Below, piece by piece: positions 44,744-54,600 of a stretch of 64,000 nt of DNA. A program made the translations under genes and the position numbers. Numbering within the stretch: position 1 is the first letter of the stretch; every line of letters starts with the position of its first letter. Source of the stretch: an uncultured Eubacteriales bacterium (GTDB lineage: Bacteria; Bacillota; Clostridia; Oscillospirales; Acutalibacteraceae). The notes beneath the pieces are model-generated. The model worked only from the letters and a program-made list of their open reading frames with translations. It was not told where the DNA came from and made no database searches. The DNA lies in NCBI GenBank assembly GCA_900316455.1, contig ONCX01000007.1, positions 62,001 to 126,000 on the forward strand, read 5' to 3'.

Positions 44744-46144
44744 ATGGCTAAATCAAAAAGCGTATATGTATGCTCCGAATGCGGCTATGAATCGGCGCGA
44801 TGGTATGGGAAATGCCCTTCCTGCGGGCAGTGGAATACTTTGGAGGAAAAGCTCAGGGAAACCGTGCCTTCCGCCTCTTCAATGCGGGCTTCACGCGGAG
44901 CGGCACAGGGCGTAGTGCTTGCCCAGTCCGACCTGCCTACTCCCATACGTGAAATAAGCACGGCAGATGAACCGCGTTACAGTACGGGCATGGGCGAGCT
45001 TGACCGCGTGCTTGGAGGAGGTATAGTCAAAGGTTCACTTTCACTTCTCGGCGGTGATCCCGGAATAGGAAAGTCAACAATACTTCTTCAGATATGCGAG
45101 TACATGGGACGCAGCCTGAAAATACTTTATGTGTCCGGTGAGGAATCGCGCAGACAACTAAAGCTTCGCGCAACGCGACTTGGTGTAAATAGTGAGAATC
45201 TTTTTGTGCTTGCCGAGACGGACGTGGAACGTGTAATTGAGAACATACGCGTAATGAAACCCGACATTGTAATGATAGATTCAATTCAGACTATGTGTCT
45301 GAGCGAGCTGAGTTCGTCGCCGGGAAGCATTGTGCAGGTTCGGGAATGTACCGGCGCGATAATGCGATGTATCAAGACTCTTGAAATTCCGACTATTCTC
45401 GTAGGACATGTTAACAAGGACGGCGCAATTGCCGGTCCAAAGGTTCTCGAACATGTTGTTGACGCTGTTCTTTATCTTGAGGGCGACAGACATCTCTCCT
45501 ACAGAATTCTCCGCGCTGTCAAAAACCGCTATGGCTCCACAAATGAAATAGGCGTATTCGACATGCAGGACGACGGATTACACGAGGTGGAAAACCCTTC
45601 GATGATGCTTCTGTCCGGAAGACCCGTGAATGTATCCGGAACATGCGTCGCCTGTACAATAGAGGGTACACGTCCTATACTCGCGGAAGTACAGGGGCTT
45701 GCCGCTTCATCAGGCTTCGGAAATCCACGTCGGATGGCAACAGGCTTTGATATAAACCGCATGAATCTTATTATAGCCGTTCTGGAAAAGCGTTCGGGTT
45801 ATTTCTTTGCAAATATGGATACCTATATCAATATTATCGGAGGACTGAAGCTTTACGAACCCGCCGCGGATCTGGCTGTTGCTATAGCCTTGGTAAGCAG
45901 TCTCAAGGATCTCTGTGTAGGCGAGGATATCATAGCGTTCGGAGAAATCGGACTTGCCGGTGAGCTGAGAGCCGTGAATCACGCTGAGGCAAGAATACGC
46001 GAAGCGGCGCGGCTTGGGTTCCGTAGGTGTATACTCCCCTATCATAATCTGAAATCGCTTTCTCTTCCGATACGAGAATATGGCATTAATCTTTTCGGAG
46101 TCAGAACCGTGCGCGACGCGATAAACGCACTCGAAAAGGAGTGA
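44744..46144 (+). CDS. radA: DNA repair protein RadA
   Basis: 466 residues. N-terminal zinc finger CSECGYESARWYGKCPSC, RecA-like core with Walker A GGDPGIGKST, the RadA-specific KNRYGSTNE, and a C-terminal Lon-like domain (INIIGGLKLYEPAADLAVA). It drives branch migration in recombinational repair. GAAAGGA precedes the ATG. Confidence 0.96.
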   Translation: MAKSKSVYVCSECGYESARWYGKCPSCGQWNTLEEKLRETVPSASSMRASRGAAQGVVLAQSDLPTPIREISTADEPRYSTGMGELDRVLGGGIVKGSLSLLGGDPGIGKSTILLQICEYMGRSLKILYVSGEESRRQLKLRATRLGVNSENLFVLAETDVERVIENIRVMKPDIVMIDSIQTMCLSELSSSPGSIVQVRECTGAIMRCIKTLEIPTILVGHVNKDGAIAGPKVLEHVVDAVLYLEGDRHLSYRILRAVKNRYGSTNEIGVFDMQDDGLHEVENPSMMLLSGRPVNVSGTCVACTIEGTRPILAEVQGLAASSGFGNPRRMATGFDINRMNLIIAVLEKRSGYFFANMDTYINIIGGLKLYEPAADLAVAIALVSSLKDLCVGEDIIAFGEIGLAGELRAVNHAEARIREAARLGFRRCILPYHNLKSLSLPIREYGINLFGVRTVRDAINALEKE

Positions 46145-46157
46145 ATAGAATAATAGT

Positions 46158-46775
46158 ATGCAAGGTGTAAAATGGCTCTTTTTTGACCTCGGTTCCACAT
46201 TAATCAATGAAAGCGAATGTTATAGGCAGAGAATTCTTGAAATGATTGACGGCAAAAAAATAAGCTATGAAGAATTTTACGTTGCTATGCTGTCATATTA
46301 CAAAGAAGGAGAAAATGGCATTGCCATTGCCGCTAAAAAATTTAACCTTAGTTTGCCTGAATGGAAAAGCGAATACGAGTTTTTATATTCTGACACTGCA
46401 TTTTGTCTGGAAAGACTTTGCAAAAAATACAGGCTTGGCATCATTGCGAATCAGAATTCCGGAACAAAGGCGCGTCTGCGAGCTTTTGGAATAGACAAAT
46501 ATTTTGATATTATTCTTTCTTCGGCAGAGGAAGGTCTGGCAAAGCCTGATCCTGAAATATTTCTGCTTGCACTCAGACGCGCTAAATGTTCGCCTGAACA
46601 TGCGGTAATGATCGGCGACCGTCTGGACAACGATATCGCTCCCGCAGCCATGCTCGGAATGGTAACCGTCAGGATATTGAGGGGATTTGGCAAATTTGCG
46701 CCAATATCATCAGAATATGAAAAACCTGATTACACTGTAAATGATCTTTATGAGATTTGCTCGATTTTATTATAA
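46158..46775 (+). CDS. HAD-family hydrolase
   Basis: 205 residues. Motif I FFDLGSTL with Gly at the second-Asp position, seen in DLGGVL-type HADs; motif II IIANQNSG, motif III Lys in LAKPDPEIF and motif IV GDRLDNDI. Probably a phosphatase of small metabolites; with motif I lacking the second Asp, activity may be altered. Starts 13 bases after radA with AAAAGGAG at its end. Confidence 0.82.
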   Translation: MQGVKWLFFDLGSTLINESECYRQRILEMIDGKKISYEEFYVAMLSYYKEGENGIAIAAKKFNLSLPEWKSEYEFLYSDTAFCLERLCKKYRLGIIANQNSGTKARLRAFGIDKYFDIILSSAEEGLAKPDPEIFLLALRRAKCSPEHAVMIGDRLDNDIAPAAMLGMVTVRILRGFGKFAPISSEYEKPDYTVNDLYEICSILL

Positions 46776-46785
46776 TAAATTTCAG

Positions 46786-47544
46786 TCATTCACCTATCGG
46801 CACATCGAATTTTTTCAGTTTGTCATATATTTTGTCAAGCTCCGATTTTTCGGGCTGTTCATCATCTATCTGCTTGCGGATATTTTGCATCAGTATATCT
46901 GTGCAGGTTATAATATCGGCGCACTTTTTCAGCTGATCGGCGATGTTCTGCGGATCGTTTATCTGCTTTTTATATTTTATCTGATGTTCAAGGCTTGCCC
47001 AGAAATCCATAGCTATTGTGCGGATCTGTATTTCAGCCTTGATTCTTCTCGTTGACTCGGCAAAATAAACTGGCACGGAAACTATAAGATGAAGACTTCT
47101 GTAGCCGTTTGGCTTTGGATTTGAAATATAATCCTTCTTTTCAATGAGTTCTATGTCATTCTGCCTTATCAATGCCTCGGCAATGCTGTAGATATCGTCC
47201 ACATACGAGCATATCACACGTATGCCGGCGATATCGTTAAGATGCTGCTCTACGCTTTCTGTGGTTAGCTCCCAGCCCTTCCGGTTCATCTTTTCCATAA
47301 TGCTTAGACGGCTTTTAAGCCTTGTTTGTATCGAGCTTATAGGATTGCGCTGATATTTCAGTTCAAATTCAGTGTCGAGTATTTCAAGCTTTGTGCGTAT
47401 CTCACGGATTGCCGAAGAATAATAGAACATAAGCTCCTTGAAATCAAGCATTGTGTCAAGAATCTCATTTGCATGAGCCATTATTGTCTGTTTAACATCG
47501 TCATTGCCTCCGAATATATCTAAGGCATTGTTATTTTCTTCCAT
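46786..47544 (-). CDS. Small alarmone synthetase, RelQ/YjbM type
   Basis: 252 residues, RelA/SpoT synthetase domain only: ISSIQTRLKSRLSIMEKM, DIAGIRVICSYVDD, YISNPKPNGYRSLHLIV and EIQIRTIAMDFWASLEH. It makes (p)ppGpp from ATP and GTP/GDP; there is no HD hydrolase, so it cannot degrade it. AAAGGAGT precedes ATG 47544. The C-terminal 50 residues are helical and may tetramerise. Confidence 0.92.
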   Translation of the reverse strand: MEENNNALDIFGGNDDVKQTIMAHANEILDTMLDFKELMFYYSSAIREIRTKLEILDTEFELKYQRNPISSIQTRLKSRLSIMEKMNRKGWELTTESVEQHLNDIAGIRVICSYVDDIYSIAEALIRQNDIELIEKKDYISNPKPNGYRSLHLIVSVPVYFAESTRRIKAEIQIRTIAMDFWASLEHQIKYKKQINDPQNIADQLKKCADIITCTDILMQNIRKQIDDEQPEKSELDKIYDKLKKFDVPIGE

Positions 47545-47654
47545 TTATTTAGTTACTCCTTTCGCGGATTGTTGTATCAGATATTGTAATTCATCGGTAT
47601 TTCTTCATTATTGAATATTTGTAGAAGATTTGTAAATTTGACATTTTCACAAAA

Positions 47655-47707
47655 ATAACAAAAAAGCCTGGGAAAGAGCTGCAAAAGTCTCAATCCCGGG
47701 CTTTTTT
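47655..47707 (-). terminator. Terminator of the CAP-domain gene
   Basis: On the minus strand AAAAAGCCCGGGA and TCCCAGGCTTTTT form a stem followed by T6. It is 30 bases past the CAP gene stop. Confidence 0.75.
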
Positions 47708-47735
47708 CGGTTTATTTTTTTATTTTATAGATAAA

Positions 47736-48512
47736 TTATTCTCCTTCTGTCATTCCTAACAGCGACATAAGCATTTTTTTTAGTTTTGCTCTGCGGCTGC
47801 AATCGCAATTTTCTTTCTTTTCATTGCATGCGGAATTGGTCGGCTGAGTTACAGCTGAGGTCGTAGCAGTGACGGAATTTAAGCTTGAAGATGTACTCGT
47901 CGGAGCGGGCTGTGTCGTTGATAATGTGACTGCCGAAGTTGCTTGGGTTGTGGAAGAGGTAGTCGAATTGCTTTCGGACGTTATCACTTCACCGCTGAGA
48001 TCATTTGAATTGGCAAAAAACTGTGACCAGTAATATGTGCCGTTCTTGTAAGTGACGCCAATTCCAATGTAATCATAGCTTCCGAGTATATTTGCGCGAT
48101 GTCCGGAAGAATTCATCCATGAATTCATTACTTCTTCCGGGGTACGCTGCCCGTAAGCGATGTTTTCACCAGCCGAGATGTAGTTTATTCCCGCCTCGGT
48201 GACCGCGGTGAAGCAGCGTGTGCCATTCGGACGGGTATGGGAAAATACGCTTTGTATTTCCTCCGCACGCACGAGCGCCGCCTCACTGAGCTTATCGGAA
48301 TATTTCAGCGGCGCAAGACCGTTTGCTGCGCGTTCTCTGTTCACAATACCGGCTACCTGCATCGCATATCCCTCGATCTGGCTGTTTGCGTAGCTTGCCG
48401 ACGCATACGCGGTTAATGTGTCGCTGTAGGCGGCGTCGGGTATTGCCGAAGCGGAAAGCGCAAGCATTGCTACCATTACAAGCGAAATTAATCTTTTCTT
48501 TGATCTACTCAA
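47736..48512 (-). CDS. Secreted CAP (SCP/PR1) domain protein with Cys-rich tail
   Basis: 258 residues. A signal peptide (LISLVMVAMLALSASA), a CAP domain of the YkwD type (NRERAANGLAPLKYSDKL, SVFSHTRPNG, SAGENIAYGQ, WMNSSGHRANIL), a Ser/Thr-rich stretch of about 50 residues and a C-terminal basic, Cys-containing tail (CNEKKENCDCSRRAKLKKML). TTG 48512 follows AAGGAGGT and starts exactly at the signal peptide; the frame stays open to 48596. Secreted and possibly heavily modified; function unknown. No LPxTG sorting signal visible. Confidence 0.85.
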   Translation of the reverse strand: MSRSKKRLISLVMVAMLALSASAIPDAAYSDTLTAYASASYANSQIEGYAMQVAGIVNRERAANGLAPLKYSDKLSEAALVRAEEIQSVFSHTRPNGTRCFTAVTEAGINYISAGENIAYGQRTPEEVMNSWMNSSGHRANILGSYDYIGIGVTYKNGTYYWSQFFANSNDLSGEVITSESNSTTSSTTQATSAVTLSTTQPAPTSTSSSLNSVTATTSAVTQPTNSACNEKKENCDCSRRAKLKKMLMSLLGMTEGE

Positions 48513-48536
48513 ACAAAGACCTCCTTGAATTATTTC

Positions 48537-48553
48537 GGAATGTTTTATTCCGT
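48537..48553. repeat. Palindrome in the CAP gene leader
   Basis: CGGAATGTTTTATTCCG, arms CGGAAT/ATTCCG around a five-base loop, lies between the -10 box and the ribosome site. Possible operator or mRNA hairpin. Confidence 0.35.
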
Positions 48554-48559
48554 GATTCA

Positions 48560-48589
48560 AGAATAGCATATTTTCAGTTGTAACGTCAA
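48560..48589 (-). promoter_or_regulatory. Promoter of the CAP gene
   Basis: On the minus strand TTGACG, 18 bases, TATTCT. Confidence 0.55.
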
Positions 48590-48659
48590 CACACAAAATA
48601 TTCCTTGTAAGAGATTGGTTATTTATTGCAATGCTGTCAGATAAAATAACGTCCTATAT

Positions 48660-51600
48660 TCAGCCGTTGAATTTTTCAGCGTATTCACTGCCGGACTCTG
48701 ATAGCCTCAGATTTCCGTTTTCGTCGGTTGAAAGAAAGCCCTTTGAATCGGCATACTGAACGGCTGCATCGAACGCGGCGTTGACATTCGCGGTGATTCT
48801 GGAAAAATTCATAAGCTTTGCGGATTCCCTCACAAGATCGTCGTGCGACATGCTTATCTGCTCATGAAGTACAAGACAAACGGCGTTGGCTGCCTCCTGC
48901 ACAGGAATTTCCTTTACGTCGCGTTTGTCGTCACCCTCTCCGTTTGCTCGTACAAAAGCGTATTCATCTGGATTCTGGTCTTTTCGCCATATGAATCTGT
49001 CCTCATACTGAATTGTGCTCTGCAATTCAAGAGAATCGACTAATTGCGAGAGACGGTTCTGAACCTTCGGTGTGCTGCGTGTAATGCCGAAGCTCTGGAT
49101 AACTCTGCGGGAAAGTCTCGCTTCGCTTACAGGCGCTTCACTTTCAATAACTGCCTTTATCGCGTCCTTGATTATTTTTTTGCATGACGGCTGCACAAAA
49201 TCCTCTGCTGAAAGAGAGATTGATTTAAGCTCCGCCGCTTTATATGAAATTACATTTGACGGAACAACCGGCTCGGGTTCGTCAGGGATTATTTCTATTT
49301 CATCTTCCGGCGGCAGCTCGGTTTTTTCTTCAGTTGCTTCTTCCGCGTTTTCGGGCGTCTGAACATCAAGCTCTGATTCATCTTCCTCCGCATCTGAATT
49401 CTCCGCCGCAATACGTGAGGCTTCAGCCGCTTTATCAAGAATATCGGTAATACGCGCAAGCTCCTTGCGGCTGTTATCCCACCAGTCCATCGTCCAGACG
49501 CGGGCAATGCTCCAGCCCAGACTGCCAAGAACGCTTATCTGTGCAAGCTCCCTGTCGCGCACTGTCTTGGAATCGCGGTATGTGCTTCCGTCAAGCAGTA
49601 TTCCAAGCAGATAACGGTCGGGATTATTCGGATCAATAACGCCTATATCAATACGGTACTGCGAATGTCCGACGTTGCGCTCGGTTTCATATCCTTTTTC
49701 GGCAAGCGCCGCGCATATCGCTTTGCTTACTCCCTCAGCATCACTTGAATCCGACGAATTATATTCATCGTTAAAACGATCCTTTCCCGCCGCGTATTCG
49801 AGGAATGATTTCAGCGCCGCCACGCCCTCCGCGTGAGTCCTGTTGAGGTCGATCTGTTCAGGTTCAAGAGTGGAGAACACAATCATCTCGCACCTTGCGC
49901 GGGAAACCGCGACATTCAGTCTTCGCCAGCCGCCGTCTCGGTTGAGCGGACCGAAATTCATGGAAACATGACCGTCCTTGTCGGGACCGTAGCCAATTGA
50001 GAAGAGGATAACGTCGCGCTCATCGCCCTGTACGTTTTCAAGATTCTTGATAAAAAGCGGTTCCTTGCCATTATTTACCCAGCTTTCAAGTACGCTGTCT
50101 TCCTTGCAGGCGTCAATCAGCAGGTCGTCTATAAGATTCTGCTGATTGATATTGAATGTGACGACGCCTACGCTCAGCTTGCTGTCCTTTTTGTCATGGC
50201 AGCGGCGTTTTAGCTCTGATATCACAGCCTCGGCTTCGGAACGGTTCTGACGGCTTTTTCCTCTGTCAAAATACCCGTCCGTATGCACAAGTCTTACCTT
50301 CGCCTCGCGGTCGTTTACTGATGGGAAAGTATACAGCTTGTTTTCATAGAAATTGCGGTTGCTGAATGCTATAAGACTTTCGTGACGGCTGCGGTAATGC
50401 CAGAGAAGGTGCGTCTGTGGCATATTCAGGGCAAGGCAGTCGTCGAGAATGCTTTCGAGATCCTCGTCGTCAATATTATCCTCGTCCACCGTGCTTGTGG
50501 CAAAGAATGATGTTGGGGGCATCTGCTTGGGGTCTCCGACAATTACTGCATTCTTTCCCCTTGCAAGAGCGCCTACAGCCTTTGATGTGGTTATCTGGGA
50601 CGCCTCGTCAAATACGACAAGATCAAATGGCTCGCGGTTAGGCGCAAGATACTGCGCCGCCGAAATCGGACTCATAAGCATACACGGGCAAAGTCTCGGC
50701 AGCATGTTTGGTATCTGGTCAAACAGCCTTCGAATGCTCAGACCTCTGCCGCCGCTGCGTATCGCCTTCTGAAGTATGCCAAGCTCGGAGCTTTGCGCCG
50801 CTTCCTTGGCAAAATTAGGAACACGCGACGCAAGTCTGCAGTATATTTCTTTCTTTGTAAGATTGGTAAGCTCGCTGTCCATTTGGCGGAACTGCTCAAT
50901 TTTCTCATTGAACACCGCTCCTGAGAAACGGTTCAGCACAGGCTCAGAATCTATAATCTGCATGGCAAGAGTCTTTGCCATCGCCTTTTTAAATCCGCCC
51001 GCCGCGTCCTCATGCGATATTCCCTGCCTGTATGCCTCTATTACGCATTCCATTCCGCAGTTGATTGCGTCATTAGCTATGGAATTCCATGTGATCCATT
51101 CTTTAAGCTCGTCGAAGTGTTCCGTTACTTTATCACATACATCGATCTGCGTTGAAATCCAGTTTCCGTCAGTATCGGAAGACGTGTCGAGTATTTCACT
51201 CAGCGCGCCCATCGCGGCAAGCGCGGGAGGAATCGCGCTGATAACGCCGTCAATTTCACCGCGTATTTCGCCTCTACCGCAGTATTTTGTGCGGAAATCA
51301 CAGCTTCCAAAGGCTTCGTCAAGCTTTGAAGCGCTTTCCTTCGCTGTGGCGCAGGAAATGCTGACGCTGTTCCAGTCTGTAGCCGCTCCGCAATACATAT
51401 TACCTAAGGATTCGCCGTACTTCGAGAATAAATTAGAGGCAATATTCATTTCGGTGTGGTAATTGAGTAGAGCAACAAGCTGCTGTTCAAGCTGATTCTT
51501 GTTTATCGCTCCGACGGAATATGGTATGAGCTTCTTGCAGAGAGCGTTTATACCTAATTTGCGCGGAATAAGCCACTTTGCCGCGGCTGTGCGGTATTCG

Positions 51601-54600
51601 CCCAAAAGCTGTGTGCCGTCGAGTTCGAGGAATTCCGGTCGCCAGTACTGCGAAAGGTAAGCCGCCTGCTGATTGGCGTTTGAGTAATGCATACTCATTT
51701 CCTGAATCTGGGTGAAGAAAAACGCGGGATTATCCGTCTGTGCCCATGCCTTTGGAAAATCGAGCCAGAGCTTAATTTCACGAGCCGCCGCGTCAAGTGA
51801 AAGTATTTCGGCAAATGTGCCGTATGGAATGTCCACTTGGGAAACGAATTTTTCAACGGCGGTTTTCAGTTCGTTGAGCGCCGATTTATATTCGGAGATG
51901 TTTTCTGGCAGAGTCATGCGAAGCTGCTGAGAATAACTTGCCGTCTTTACAGCGGAAAGCGGATGATCCTTTGGATGGCCCACAGCCCTTGCCGCCGCTG
52001 TAATGCGCTGCAGAAGAATTGCCTGTTCGTCGGCTCTCTCGCGGTCAAGCTCGCCTGTTGAAGCGTAATCCGGCAAGGGAATATCAGGGTAGCTTTTGTT
52101 TGCTTCATATTCGTTTATAAGCTCGTAAAGCGTCTTGCCGCATTTGCGTTCCTTATGGAGTTCTCTGACGTATTCGTTCAGCTCGGCTCTGATTTTGGCT
52201 ATCTGATCCGCTTTGCTTTCGTATGACTGCGCGGTCTGACCTTTGGTAACCTCGGAAGCCTTTCTCAACTGTTCAAGAACCGATTTCTTTTTTGCCTTGT
52301 TGGAATGAAGCTCCAGACAGAAATCTCCTATACCGATTTTATCAAGACGGCGTTCCACAACCTCGAGAGCCGCCATTTTTTCAGCCACAAACAGCACTGA
52401 CTTCCCCTGAGCGAGAGCGTTCGCAATAAGCGCTGTAATTGTCTGGGATTTACCGGTTCCGGGAGGTCCGTGAAGCACGAAGCTCTTGCCCTCGGACGCG
52501 GCTTTGATAGCGAAAAGCTGTGACGCGTCCGCCGACATGGGCAGGAAAACGCCGTTTTCGTCCACCTCATCGCCTATGCTCATTTCCTCGGCTTCCCATT
52601 CAAGCTTGCCTTCCATCAGACTGCTGACAATCTTGTTCTTTGCAAGGTCGTCGTACCTGCTGCGAATATCGTTCCACATGACAAACTGCGAGAATGAGAA
52701 TATTCCGATGTACGCCGATTCGAGAACGTCCCAGTTTTTCTGCTCCATGACAGCCTTACGGACTATGGTGAATACCTTGCGGGTATCTATTCCGTGTTCG
52801 TCCTCCGGCAGTATATTCAGTCCCTTTATCTCGATGTTGAAATCCTGCTTTAGCTTTTCCAGAATGGTAACGTTCATCTGCGGTTCGTCGTCGCGAAGAC
52901 GGACAACATATCCCTGCGCCGCCGATTTACGTACTATCTCCACCGGTACAAGAATTAACGGCGCGTATCTCGGTTTTGTGCTTCTGGGATTTTCGTACCA
53001 GCGAAGCAGTCCTAAAGCCATATAAAGAGTATTTGCGCCGTTTTCTTCGAGTGCGGATTTTGCCGAGCGGTATAGCTCTTTTATCACCTTGGCAAGCTCG
53101 GTATCAGTCAGCGCGGAACGCAGGCGGTGATTCTTGAATTCGGACTGAATGACTGACGCGAATGAGCCAAGCTCGTGCATATTGTCAAAGCTGAATTCCC
53201 CCTGTTCCCAATCCGACGGACGTGGCATTATCTTGAAGTCGTCGCCGTCGGCAAGAGAATCCTCGAGGTCGTCAACAGACGAAGCAAGCAGCGGAATGAG
53301 CGTCTTTGAAAGCCTCAGGTTGATGAGGGAATTCCGCAGTCCGAGGTCAAGAAGCTTGCGTTCCCAGCGTGTCTTTCTGGTAACCGGAGTGTCCTCCTCC
53401 GATTCGTCGATAATTACGGCGCTCCCCTTTTCCTTAGGCGCTGAGGTGAGTTCGTCCTCTGTGAGAAGCGGACGTTCCACCTTCCAGCCGTTTTCTGTCG
53501 GAATTCGCATTGGAATCGGCTTGACTCCGCTGAGTCTTGCGCGGTTCACGTCAATAAAGCATTCTACCGAGCTGAGATCGGCAAGCTGCTTCTCAGCCGC
53601 TTTTTGTGCGTCGTCGAAAGTAACGGTTTCTTCTTTTGCGGCGAACGCTGTACATTCCACGACAGCTATTTCATTTATTCCGTTTGCAAGTCTTTTGGTT
53701 ATGAGCGATACATCGTCCTGAACCGTTTCGGGAAATGACATATCTTCAAGCCATACTCCGGCAAAGATATGCCCTTTCATCAGAACAAGCAGCGGGTGAA
53801 GCCCTATGGCTTCCAGCACGGCAGCGTAGAACAATGTAAGATCCATGCATGTGCCGAGCTTCTGCTCCATTATCGCGTCGCACAGGCGTATGCGCTGTCC
53901 TATTGCCTCAAAGCTGGCGGGAGGCACACAGTATACGATATTCTGTTCCTGCAGCGCTCCGTAAACAGCGGCAGCCTGCTTCAGCACTCTGTTTGTGTCG
54001 TTGCTCTGATACGCGTCAAAGGACGGATCGCCAGTCCACTTGCCGAGAAGCTCCGCTGCGCGTGCGGTTATTTGTGCGATTACAGGGTGATTTGGAGTGA
54101 CGAACGCGCAGAGAAGTTCGGGATATATCGACGTTCCGTGCCACTGGTCAAAGGCGAGAGCCGTAATCTCTGTCCTTTCGCAGCAAAGCTCTTTTTCTCC
54201 CGCCGCAACCGATATTGAAAGGACGCCGTTTATTTTTTCTGTAATTCCCGCAAGATAATTTCCGTCCGGTATTAATCTTAAATTGTTAAGCGTTATAGAC
54301 CTTCCGGCTGGAAGCGTGTCTATATGCTCGGTATACGGCAGACATAAGACTGGTTCAGCCGTTATTGAAAGCGTGGCGTCAGTTATATTTTCGTCCGAAT
54401 CGTTGAATATCGAAAGTGAGCGTATTATTCTAAGTCCGTTATGCAGCAGCGCATAATTTATGACCGGTAAAAGACTGACTTCGATATGTATTTTCGGGAT
54501 TGATTCTCCGGCTGCGGTTTCTGTTTCTTCTGATGATTCTTCTGACTCCAGCTGAACTTCGGCTTCTTCTGACGATTCTTCGGACTCCGGCTGAACTTCT

